Positions 34,491-44,805 of a stretch of 64,000 nucleotides of DNA are shown here, piece after piece (position 1 is the stretch's first letter; every line of letters starts with the position of its first letter). A program made the position numbers and the translations under genes. The stretch covers positions 328,461 to 392,460 of the forward strand of contig NW_006499207.1 in the NCBI RefSeq assembly GCF_000471905.2, given 5' to 3'. Source of the stretch: Amborella trichopoda (lineage: Eukaryota > Streptophyta > Magnoliopsida > Amborellales > Amborellaceae). The notes under the pieces were generated by a model that searched no databases, was not told the origin of the DNA, and saw only the letters and a program-made list of their open reading frames with translations.

Positions 34491-35330
34491 TCGATTTCCA
34501 ACCCACGGTACCTCACGATGAATCCTAAGAGTTTTCTTGAGCGTATGCCAAAGGCGTATTTTAAGGGATTCATCTTGTGCTGGTGATGCCGCAGCCATTC
34601 AAATACCTTTTTAAGGTGCTGCATGTGAGCATCCTTTGTCTAAGATTTCAGTACTAAGTCATCCACATAACACTCGACCTCCTTGTGGATCATATCTTTG
34701 AAGATGGTTGTCATGGCTCCCTGGTATGTGGCACTGGCATTCTTTAAGCCGATAAGGCATCACAGTGTAGCAAAAGACACCTTTTGGGGTTAGAAACACA
34801 GTGGCCTTTTCATCTTCTGGTGCCATCTTGATTTGATTATAACCAAAATACCCATCCATGAAGGAGAAGATTTGGTAATGTGTCGTGGAATCAACAAGCA
34901 TCTCGGTCAACAACAAGGGGAAGTCGTCCTTGGGGCAGGTGGTATTCAAGTCATGGAAGTCAATACAGACCCTGTTTTGGCAATTCTTCTTCTTGACTGA
35001 GACAATATTCGCCAACCATCTTGGGTATTTGACTTCTCGTATGAATCCAGCTTGCTTAAGCATATTCACCTCAGCATTGATCTTCATCTCGAGGTCGGGT
35101 CTAAACCTCCTTAATTTATGCTTCTTGGGTTTGACGGTTGGATCAATACCGAGGCGATGGACAACAATTTGAGGGTTTAGACCGGGCATCTCATGATAAA
35201 GCCAAGCAAAGACGTCGTGGTTTTCTCTGAGGAAGGAGATGTAATTTTCTCTCTTTTGAAGTCATTTTTGTCAAGATGAAAGTTGGCCTTGAATCTGCTT
35301 CATCCCCTAAGTTAATCTCCTCGAGCTCGT
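34491..35330 (-). pseudogene. Reverse transcriptase of element 2
   Basis: The minus frame from 35,330 carries the RT lead-in (NLGDEADSRPTFI), then MPGLNPQIVVHRLGIDP at 35,189, KLRRFRPDLE, FIREVKYPRWLANIVSVKKK, RVCIDFHDLN, CPKDDFPLL, FSFMDGYFGYNQIKMAPEDE, TPKGVFCYTVMP. A frameshift near 34,755 precedes ATYQGAMTTIFKDM. The catalytic box YVDD is intact (about 34,668), followed by a stop and then FGIRSRKLLGFIVRYRGLEI. Homology stops near 34,490, so the thumb, RNase H and integrase are gone. This is the only one of the three Tat-like RTs here that keeps YVDD. Confidence 0.88.
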
Positions 35331-38300
35331 CAGCTGTGGCCTGACCACCTTCTTCTCACTCTTCTGGAGCATCTTGTAACTCTCTGTCTCTGGGTTCAGG
35401 ATGCTTGTCATCAATCTCGAGTGTGGAGACACACACTCCTGATATTACTGCTTCGAGGAGAGGCCCAACATGAGAGACGATTTCTTGTCTCTAGGCAAAG
35501 CATGGAATGAAGGGGTTGGCTTCAAACCGAGAGTCCATGACCTTTCGACTGAGGTCACTCGGTGCTTGCCCCGAGCTAGGTGACGCTTCATGAACTTGAA
35601 TCATGTGACAGGCCTCGTGGGAATAGAAGATTGAAGATGGACCGTTCTTACCTTGGATTGCCGAGGCGTCAGCTGCTCTCGAGAATCCAGTCGCCTGGGC
35701 CAGCATATCTCCGAGGCTCTCTTATTGCGACCTACTGAAGCTGGTGCCTCCGAGCTCTCTGTTGAGAACGTCGGAGTCTGGACACTGTCCAGCTGCACTT
35801 GTGGAGAAAATAAAAGAGGAGGGAGAAGAAGAAGAGTTAGAATGTTATGGGCAGCTTTTTATGTCGTCGCCTGAATTGGACATGTGCAGGGGGTATTTTA
35901 GGTGTGGGGTGCTCCATATTGGCTGAATGGACAAGGCGAGCTGTGCCTGGGATGAAGTCCTGCAAGGTCGAAATGGGCCCGAGGAATTCTTCCTTACAGG
36001 GTGGCTGAGGAAGACGATTCCTTCAACGGGTTGACCTAGGTGCTCGCCGTTTCCTTCCGGACCCTGAGAGGGTGTTTGGACTGCCCTATCGGGTTGGTGA
36101 GTAGTTCTAGCATGGTGGACTGCCTCACGCTTCATGGACTTGAGCCTACTTCGCCCATGGTAGACTTCCCAAGGTTGAGAAGTCTAGGGCTCTAAAGGGT
36201 CCAATGTATGCTCATGAGGGGCTTTTAGTGTGGCTTCCTCTTGAATGGGAGCGACAGCCTGGACGCACTTTGGGAGAACCACACAAACAATGTGGCCTTG
36301 CTAGACTTTCCCCACAACTATAGCTTCAAACCCAGAGCACTCTTTGAGTTCGTGGCCCCATACTTGGTGATACAGGCACCAGAGTTTCTCTGTTTCCTGG
36401 GTAAGACGCCTTGGCTGCCTAGCAAGATTGGGAGTGACAAGGCCCTATTGGAGCATTGCTTAAAAGAGGGCTTGCAGAGGGTGTTGCTCAATGTTTTCCT
36501 GGGCTTGAGTCGGGTGGTCTTCTTGCACAGGCAGAAGAGGGACTTGCGGCGTCCTTCTAGGTTGCCTTGAACTTCCTGACACTGCTGCATCTGCCTTGCC
36601 AAGATCTCATGGAAGCCGATACATTCGCTGACGTCATAGCCTCGTACGCGGTGATAGGTACACCAAAGGTTCTCAGTTCCTGGAGGCAGGAACTTGGTTG
36701 CCTTGTCGGCTTTGGTGTGATGTGTCCCTCTCCAAGCGTTATAGAAAATATTGCGCGGAGGATAGCGGGTGCCTCGTCACCCTCTTGGATCCTCACTAAT
36801 GTGAAGCCTCAGTTGCCCCAAATGCCTTCTTTAACTCTTCGAGCTTTATCTGACCCTTGTTAATAAGGGCTTCGATAGTGTCGTTGAGCTTCTAACAGTC
36901 ATGGGTAGGGTGGCCTACTCTCCTATGATAGACGTCGTACCTCTCATTTGTCTCTTGCTCGACCGGTTCTACGGTGCTGATCTCCGGCAACTGGATCATG
37001 TTCTGTTCTAGCAGAGGTCGAAGCAATGCAGGAGTCGACTCCATGTCGAAGGGGTAAACCTTATTCTGGTGTTGGATCGAGAAGTCATTTCGCTTACTAT
37101 TTTTAAGGGGCAATACCTCATTGTAGGATTGCTGCTTCCCCATGGCTGGAGGCGTCAGTGCCTTGGAAAGGTCCAAGGTTTGAGGAGCTGTGCTCTTAGT
37201 GCCAGTCACGGTGATGGCCACGCTGATCACTAATTTTTAGTTGCTCCGACTGTTGGAGTGAGAGTTTGAGGTGGAGGGTTGCTGATGAGAGCTGCCATGG
37301 TGCTTGGACAATCCCTCGATACGAATTGCCTTAGAGATGAGCTCTGACATGGAGGGTGGATTGGAGGCCTCTACATGCAGGACGATCTCAGGAAGCATGT
37401 TTCATATACAGATCTGGACAGCTTCTTTTTCGGTCATGGGAGTGGCATGAAAGGTTGCCAGCTCCCTCCATCGGGCGATGAATTTGTCAACCGGCTCACC
37501 GGGGTCCTGAGTCAATGTGAGGAACTCGATTGTTTCCACATTCCTTGGGACCTCGTAGAAGCATTGGTAAAACAAGTGCTCCATTTCTTGCCATGTGTGC
37601 ATCGAGTTTGGGGGCAGCCGAGCATACCATTGGAAGGCCAACCTTTCGAGAGTCTCGACGAACTGACGAAGGAGAAGTTGTCCGTTAGTTGCTGTCTCCC
37701 TACAAGCTGCTCCGAAGTTGGCAGTATGCTGGTGAGGAGAAGTAATATCATTGAACAAGGGGAGCTTCCCCTTTTAATAGTTTTGGGGAAACGACACCTA
37801 GTCAATATACAAAGGGTACGACTTCTGGTAGAGTGGGGCCTCTTGCATTCCTGAGAACTTGTTCATGAGGCTATAAGCCACCATGGCATCTATGTCAGTT
37901 TAGGAGACCCTGCGGGAGGCAATACAGTCTTGCGGGCCAGTGGGGCAGTTTAACTGGGAACTGTGTTCTCACCGATCGGGGAATCGGTCTCATGATGAGA
38001 AGAAGGGGACCTGGAGGCTTCTAAGTGTTCCATCCTCTCGAGATGGATTACACCATTACCTCGAACCTACTCATCCTTTCTTCTTGGGCGTCATCCGAAT
38101 CATTGATCACCATGACACTAACCGTTTCTTCTAGAAGGTCAGAGCCAAGCGGAGCAATGGATTATCGAGGTTGGTGAGTTGGGCGTGGCAAGTTAGTCTT
38201 AGGGGCTCAGCTTGCCCCGACTAGACTCGAACCTTGTATGCCGATCTTGTGAGGACCGGTACTCGACGGTCTTGGGACCGTGGTTTCTTGGCAGTGACAA

Positions 38301-39618
38301 CCCAGAAATACTCTTGGACTCGCTCAGGTTTTGGAGTTTAGAGAGGTAAAAAGGGGTTACGAGGTAGGAGGTCATGAAAGGTGGTGACCTCAACTTCCTT
38401 AGAGGTTTCTTTGGTCGGGATCTGCAAGCCCCTCTTCTACTTAATCCTGAGACGGTTATGTACTTCATTCCATAACCGAGCCTAAGACCTGGACTGCCTT
38501 GCCTTCTTTGAACATGCAACGCCTGTGTCTATGAGTTGGAGCAGGGAGTGGGCTTCGAGGGTAGATGGCAGCTTGAGTTTCTTCCTTGGAGGCTGGAGGC
38601 CTCTATCGTACATCAGGTCATTGCCCTGATATCTTTTGTGGGGACTGAGTGCACGGCTAACTTGAGGCGGGCTCAAGATGGTACTCTCAGGGAAGACCTT
38701 TGAGTACTAGGGCTTGAGAAGCTTGCTTGGCGTCGGAAGAGTGACAAAGGAAGTAGCTGGTCCGTGACTTCCCCTGAGTTGGGATCAGGGAGGAACCTGT
38801 AAGGTTGGTGCGTGGGCACCTTTGAGATTAGCCGTCTGGGTGACTTGGGGGTCGACCCGAGCTCAGTCAATTAGTTTGACCTTAGGAGATCGAGACCCAC
38901 GAGCTTGGGCCTGTGAAGGACCAGAAGAAAGCTCATCCCTCACATAGTGGATTTGTGTGTGTTGGGAAGGAGGATGGAGTGGTCGACCCTCCTGTGCTTG
39001 AGCTGGCGTAGAGCTAACGCTACCCCAAGCTGTGGAAAGTAAATGAATGACACATGCAGGGTTCAGCTCGAGAAGGCCTAGCCTTGGATGCGAGCTCAAG
39101 GCAACATGAAGGTTGCCCCGAGGTGTGGCTCAAGTGGATGGACCACGAGCCCTTGGATGTGTGCGAGGGGTGAGGCCACAGGGTCTCTGCCTTGGTGTGC
39201 CGAACCTATAGGTATGGGGGTTCGGAGTGGGGAAAGAGTATGGGGGGTTGCTTTTCGACGAACCTCAGGACTGATGACAACTTGTTTGCCTCTCGCAAAA
39301 GGGGTCGGGGTAGCCTTGTGGCGTACCTCCGCAATATCATCGGTAAGGGACTTACCGGTAGCAGGGTGCGAGTAGTGTGCGGTGGCAGATGTGCCACCGA
39401 TGTAAGGGGCCTAAGGGCAAGAACGCGGGGAGGCAGGGACTTTTAAGTCCCCTCTCACATCGATCTAGACAGAGAATCTGAGACCCAGACTATGAGTCCT
39501 GACTTAAAAGGAGTGTGGGGAAGGAGGTTTGAGCAGCTTGCTTCCCCGAAACGGTCAAGAGTGCGGGGATAAGAAAATCCTCAACTCAGATAAAAGGGCT
39601 GAATAACCCAGATGCCAT
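35331..39618 (-). pseudogene. Family T gag region of element 2
   Basis: The start is ATG at 39,618 (MASGLFSPFI), 65 bp after the primer site. It is followed by RSSLRVPS (38,680), HSLLQLID (38,550) and the retrotransposon gag domain at 37,850-37,300: QFVETLERLAFQWYARLPPN, TWQEMEHLFYQCFYEVPRN, DPGEPVDKFIARWRELATF. The first zinc-knuckle-like module lies at 36,895-36,940 (YHRRVGHPTHDC), the others near 36,650 (YHRVRGYDVSEC) and 36,365 (YHQVWGHELKEC). The C-terminal linker (NSGDDIKSCP at 35,850; MLAQATGF at 35,706) is shared with element 3. Several frame changes and stops are present. No protease motif is seen. Confidence 0.82.
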
Positions 39619-39683
39619 AGAAATTTATACAGAAAGTAAAAGAGGATACTGATCAAACAAGAGCGAACCGACTAAGGGGTGAT

Positions 39684-39705
39684 AAGTCCTCACCGGAGTC
39701 GCCAA
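39684..39705 (-). other. Primer-binding site of element 2
   Basis: The minus strand reads TTGGCGACTCCGGTGAGGAC, two bases after the LTR end (CCTAATCA). Two changes from the family form (GGTGAGG for GCTGGGG). Confidence 0.8.
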
Positions 39706-39707
39706 GC

Positions 39708-42564
39708 TGATTAGGTGCTTCGATCTCGCCCTCTAGATCTAGGTGATCTGGCGCACATATCTCAAGTTTCTAGTGAACCCGAGGTTTAAGATCGTTATCT
39801 CGGAACCATGCTCAAGAGCAAGGGTAAGTATACCAACCTCTAAGAGAGGAATTTAAGGTGGGTTTGGGACTTACTCAAGATGACCGGCGTGGGTGCCCCC
39901 CTTAGATCACGTCGAAAAGCCCCCAACTGCTTTAACTGGTTCGGAATCACTTCCCATGACCTGCAATCACCTTGTTTGTTTTGCACAACACTACTATGGT
40001 TAATTTGCAGGACCAGTGGGCTGAAGGGCCCACCCTTGTTTAGGGCAACGCACATTTGCGTGGCTAAGAATGTGAGAGGTCAGGATGATGGAGTAGAAGG
40101 TTCGAACAAAGGTCGAAGAGATAAGACAACTTCATGAAGGGATGAGACTAGCTTTACAGCCAGATAGTGACTGATTCGGAGTGTTAGCAAGACAACAAAA
40201 GTACTCAAGACCAGCACAGCGGCATGACTACTTGAAACTGAGGCCGATATGATGGTGTTAGGCTAGGTAAACCCTCTATCAAGTGAGAAGAGGAGAGAAA
40301 GAAGAGTAAGCATGAGATGGTGGAGAGATAGGGTCTCGATGGCGCTAGGTGTTGCCACCCACGACTATGGAGTAGCAGTGTCACGGCCCTTAGACGGCGC
40401 TAGAAACTACTGCTTGCAGCATGAGGGTGAACAGAGAACTATGGACGACGCTAGACATTGCTGTTGGCAACACGAGAAGGCATCACACCTTTGCACAAGT
40501 GATGATAGCCTCTCGTGAAACGTGTGGTGATAGCCATTTACGAAGCACACATAGATAGTCTCATGAGGCGCACGACGGTTGGCATGCGATGCAATAGGAA
40601 CGAGGACGCGCACCAAACACACTGAGGAGGCTCACAGATGGCGATTGGCACTACGCACGCGAAGGGAGCTCGCGGATGGCGATAGGCACCACGCACGCGA
40701 AGGGAGCTCATGGACATCGATAGATATTGTTGAGACCTCTTGCAGGTGGTGATAGGCATCGCTGTCTGCGATGGACGCGCAACAGGGGAAGACCCTTGCG
40801 GGTGGCAAGGAGCTTCATCGTCTGCACTCTTCACTGAGGCGTTGAGGACGAGTCTATGGACGATGATGAGCAGTGCTGTCTGCAAACCTCATTGGGAGAC
40901 AGAGATGGACGAACAGTAGGAGAAGGAGGTTCGCGCATGGTGCTACCATCGCCATGCGTGACCTGTGGGACCACAGGAGAAGCAATGCACGACACTACCA
41001 TTACCGTGCATGGCCTCTTAAGGGAGCTCAAACGAAGAAGAGGAAGAAGGAGAGGAAGAGAAAGAAGAAGAAAAGAAAAAGAAGAGAGAGAAGGTTTACC
41101 TTGAGCTTAGGGGTATCGGTCCAAAAGTTTCTCTCACCTCACTCTCTCTCTCTCTCAAACATGACTCAACAATGAGAAGAAAGAGAAACTTTATTAAGTA
41201 AAACCTGCCTCTTTGTAAAGGGTTGAGTCCTCTCTTGTGTGTGTGTTTTTTTAACGTACAATGATGGTACGTGTATATATAGAATTTGCCCCAAACATGG
41301 GTGGATGATCAAAAGTAATCTTAATTGCTAAAAATTAAGATTAAATTGAATTAAAAGAAATAAGAAAATAGGGTACATAATGACATATTTTCCCCTTCTT
41401 AACATCTTGTGGAATTTCATAATAGTCCCTGTGTTGCCCTTAGAATGTGCATGATTTTTCATGGATGATCCAAGGTCGTTCTGATGCCCAGTTGATCGAA
41501 AGATGATTGTTTTCTTATAAGGATCGACATGGCGCTTGATTTGATGCCAACTTCGAGCCATGGAATGCGTTTTTGGGGCACAATCATGTGACTAGAATTT
41601 TGGTTGAATCTTGCAAATTCGGATCGATAGTGTGCGCGTTTCTTGATTTTTTTTTTTATGATTTCTTCACTGGAGCACACTGAGCATGCCATTACGATCG
41701 TAAGGCAAAAAACGTAGCTCGATTCCATGATCGGACGAAGATTTTGCAACCTTGGAATTTTGGGTGGAATCTAATATTTCGACGACATAATTTGCAGTCA
41801 CTTTGTCGGCTTCGTGTACAAAATCCGACCGTTCATCATGTACGTCGTTCGGGTCAAAGAGACCCAAGACCTTACGCACGCGATGGAATTGGTCTCGCAT
41901 CGATCAGGTTCGCAAGTGACATGATTTGAACATTCGAGTAAGGCATGACGCTGTTGAATTTCCAGCACTTTCTCCACGGATCAGTAACTTCTCTCTAGAT
42001 TTTCTTCGCGCTCGGGCATCGTCACAGGGGGTGCCACATATTGAAATGCTCATCTTGATGAGATGAATACGTTCACAATTTGGCCTTGATCTAACATCTG
42101 TCTAATGAGATATAAGCATCAAAAGTCACTGGTTGTGACTATCCCTTTAATGGTGTTGAGTTGCAGGGTGGACGCACGGGACTAGCTTGCGGCTCCTCCT
42201 ATTTTGCTCTTTCGCCAATAACGTTTTCTTGAGATGTCCGTTCGAGTTAAAATTTGACCTTTAGGGGTTTCCATTCATGACATATCCAATTGCAGTGGTC
42301 CCACAGCAAATTGAGACATCGAAATTGTAGCTATAGTTATAGGGTCCGTTTCAGGGTGCTAGAGGCTCGTTCTATTGGAATTGTTTCTCAGTCTGCATTG
42401 CCTTAGACATGTCGGATTGTGATGAAACTTGGCAGGAGACTTTTGAAAGTCTTCATAAAGATCTTGACCTGTCCTGGGGCTATTTTGATATTGTCGAGAT
42501 TTCTACTGTTCACTAGGCTTTTATTGAGCGGGGGCCCCATGATGATGAAAAATATCTTCCAACA
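39708..42564 (-). repeat. 5' LTR of element 2, about 2.86 kb
   Basis: On the minus strand it runs from TGTTGGAAGATATTTTTC at 42,564 to CCTAATCA at 39,708. It has U3, a TATA box, a purine-rich tract on the plus strand (41,030-41,095), an expanded GGCGATRGRCA repeat zone (40,370-40,770) and the conserved block 39,790-40,040. It is uninterrupted and is the reference for the LTR order. The frame at 40,538-40,885 is inside repeats. Confidence 0.88.
41274..41281 (-). promoter_or_regulatory. TATA box of the element 2 5' LTR
   Basis: CTATATATAC-type box about 1.28 kb from the LTR start, as in the other copies. Confidence 0.6.
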
Positions 42565-43019
42565 GTGAAGTACCCCTAATGCCCTCAAAATGTAATTCTT
42601 CTTGATCAGGAAGTTCAAAGTTTATCGTCTTTTCATGGCAGTTGACGGTGGCATGGTGTGTATACAACCAATCCATGCTTAGAATGACATCGAATATCTA
42701 GGTGGATCATGTCTACTGGTAGGTCACACCCATCAATTGTAATCTTACACTGTCTATATACTCTATCAGCTTCTATAGAGTCTCCCACATGAGTGCATAT
42801 TCTTAAAGTATAATTGAGACATGCAGGCATAACATTCAAATGGCAAGCAAAATGGGGTGCAATAAGTGAGTGAGAAGAACTAGGGTCAATTAAGGCTCTA
42901 GCTTTAATGCTATAGATCGAGAGCGTACATTTGATAACTGAGGTGAATGCCTTGGCCTCTTGTTTAGTGAGGACAAACACTCGTCCTTGGGCCTTCGGGT
43001 GGTCCTCGATCTTCATCAT
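42565..43019 (-). pseudogene. Chromovirus retropepsin (aspartic protease)
   Basis: The frame from 43,019 (MMKIEDHPKAQGRVF) contains the protease: CTLSIYSIKARALIDPSSSH with the active-site aspartate in LIDPSSS (family form DPG or DSG), then LDIRCHSKHGLVV, where the usual M-D-W-L has decayed. The frame beyond reads INFELPDQEELHFEG, the usual protease-to-RT link, up to the break at 42,565. The third active-site residue (normally Gly) is Ser, a G-to-A type change, so the enzyme would probably be inactive. Confidence 0.82.
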
Positions 43020-43974
43020 AGGGTAGTCCCTAACTCAATAACCGAGCTTGTCGCATTTTAAGCACACGTTCCTCTTCCTGTAGCATTCGTTTGCAATGTG
43101 GTTGTCCTTCCCACAATGAGTACAGGCCTGGTGGCAATCATTGTCCATATTGCTCGAAAGATTCTTTTGGGTCCTCTGGTTAAGCTGATATGGCTTCCCT
43201 CCAGCATTTCTCTCTGAAGTTGATGGATCTTCTTCCCAAACCTTCCCGGTGGCATCAACCTCATCCTTCCTTCTTCCTCGATCTGTGATCCTCACAGTCT
43301 CTCTCAACCTTCAGAGCGAGGTCTACCAATGGGGCGTATGACTTTAGGTTGGTCGACATTACTCTACCCCTGATATCCGGCCTCATGCCCCTTTCAAATT
43401 TAGCTCCCTTTCTCTCCTCGGTGTTTATAATGTGGGGCGCGTACCTAGAGAGCTCTGTAATCCTGGCTGCATATTGCTCCACAGTCATGCCCCCTTGTTG
43501 GAGTTCGATAAACTTTACTTCTTTCCTTTTCGTGACTGAATCTGGGAAGTACTTCTCATCAAAGGCCGTTAGGAAATTTCCCTAGATGGTGTCAGTTCCT
43601 AACTCCCTCCAGGATTGTTTTACCACGTCCCACTAGTGTTCTGCTTCCCCTTCTAGAATGAAGGCCCCTAATCTAACTTTCTGCTCTTCCAAGCTGTGTA
43701 ACACTTCCAGGATCTTTTCTATCTGTCTCTTTCACCTCTCGGCCTTCTCTACTCCTCCTTGCCCCTAAAAGGTTGGGGGAGACAGCCTTCTAAACCTTTC
43801 TATTAGGTCGTTGTCATTCTTCTTCGGGGTAGGGGTAGACTGAGTTGGCATTGATTCTTTCATCATCTGGGACATGGCCCTCAGACTCCTATAAAATTCA
43901 CCAAGTGCCTCGGTGTTCTCATTGCTACAACTCGCATTATGCGTACGAGCTCTCGGCATCTTGCACCTCGTCAC
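43020..43974 (-). pseudogene. Chromovirus gag with zinc knuckles
   Basis: The start is MTRCKMPRARTHN at 43,974, followed by FRRLSPPTF, a gag domain (KILEVLHSLEEQKVRLGAF, GNFLTAFDEKYFPDSVTKRK, FIELQQGGMTVEQYAARITE, LSRYAPHIINTEERKGAKF, RGMRPDIRGRV), then, in a shifted frame from about 43,300, two zinc knuckles. The first, CTHCGKDNHIANEC, is a complete CCHC. The second, CLKCDKLGY..RDY, has lost its His and last Cys to Tyr and carries a stop, all by single transitions. Stops near 43,740, 43,635 and 43,582 replace Trp codons. Confidence 0.85.
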
Positions 43975-44051
43975 AAGAGAACCTAATTTCTTATCTACCC
44001 CAAGACTAAACTAAAAACTGTCCTAACTCCCAAGGTCCAGAACCCTATCCT

Positions 44052-44069
44052 GGCTGCTCTGATATCGTA
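44052..44069 (-). other. Primer-binding site of chromovirus element 5
   Basis: The minus strand reads TACGATATCAGAGCAGCC. TATCAGAGC is the core of the TGGTATCAGAGC sequence complementary to the 3' end of plant initiator tRNA-Met, used by most plant chromoviruses. The two leading bases differ (CG for GG or TG). Confidence 0.75.
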
Positions 44070-44071
44070 AC

Positions 44072-44805
44072 TGTCATGACTCCTCCCATGACCCCCAAAA
44101 CGTACTCGATAGAGGATGGCTGGGTGCGGATCCATGATCTCGATGTAGCGTATGCCACTCAGGTCGGAGTGACTCAACACTCTGATAATACGATAAACGG
44201 GGCAAACCATGGAAAAGAACTTAAACAATAACTCAACTGGCAGATGAACATAAATAATCTCATACACCAAAAATCCACTATATAAAATTCTTCCAAAGTA
44301 TTGCACTTCAGTTCGAGGCATCTAGGCCCAATATTACACATGTCCACAAAGAACAAAAACCCAGGGCCAAACAACCCAGATACAAATAGGATCTAAGCAC
44401 CTTCTTCGAGAAATCTAGCTTCGACTTCCCACTGCAAAACACGAACTCCAGGCCTTGAACTTGCCCATATCAATCTATAAGGAGAGGATAAGTAATGGAA
44501 TGAGCCATACAGCCCAGTAAGTAGGTCAAATTGCTATACATCAATAATGAGTCTATTCATGTATAATAAACAGTTCATGCATTTATACAAGGGTGCAGTG
44601 TATTAGACAAGTACATAAGAAATCAGATCAGTGCATCAATTGTAGACACTATATCTAGAAAGAAAATATTATTCAATCATTACATTTATGGGCATTCACA
44701 TTCACTATTCAATCATTACCCACTCACTCCTTAGCTTGCCTACTCCCGCAATAGAGGTCATATCCATCAGGCTAAGTCAATCTCATTTCTTATGACCTCT
44801 AGCAT
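44072..44805 (-). repeat. Chromovirus 5' LTR, 3' portion
   Basis: On the minus strand it ends CATGACA at 44,072, two bases before the primer site. It is related to 55,427-56,170 (order: end with CTCTATCGAGTACG, then CCAGTAAGTAGGTC, then AGGCTAAGTC). It is interrupted at 44,805 by element 3. Confidence 0.75.

Larger units (their letters stand above)
29579..42564 (-). mobile_element. Element 2: family T, partly deleted
   Basis: Minus-strand element. In element order: 5' LTR (42,564 to 39,708), primer site, gag, RT, a large deletion removing RNase H, integrase and the antisense gene, then the 3' internal repeat region (34,183 to 30,826), polypurine tract and truncated 3' LTR (30,825 to 29,579). 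It inserted into, or was joined to, chromovirus gag-pol sequence at 42,565. Its left end is replaced by the chromovirus LTR end at 29,578, so no target-site duplication is available. Confidence 0.75.
42565..44805 (-). mobile_element. Chromovirus element 5: gag-protease and partial 5' LTR
   Basis: A minus-strand Tekay/Del-like element. Its LTR part (44,072-44,805), primer site, gag and protease are in the expected order. It is cut at 42,565 by the 5' LTR of element 2 just after the protease, and at 44,805 by the 5' LTR of element 3. The other parts of this element cannot be identified with confidence in the window. Confidence 0.8.
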
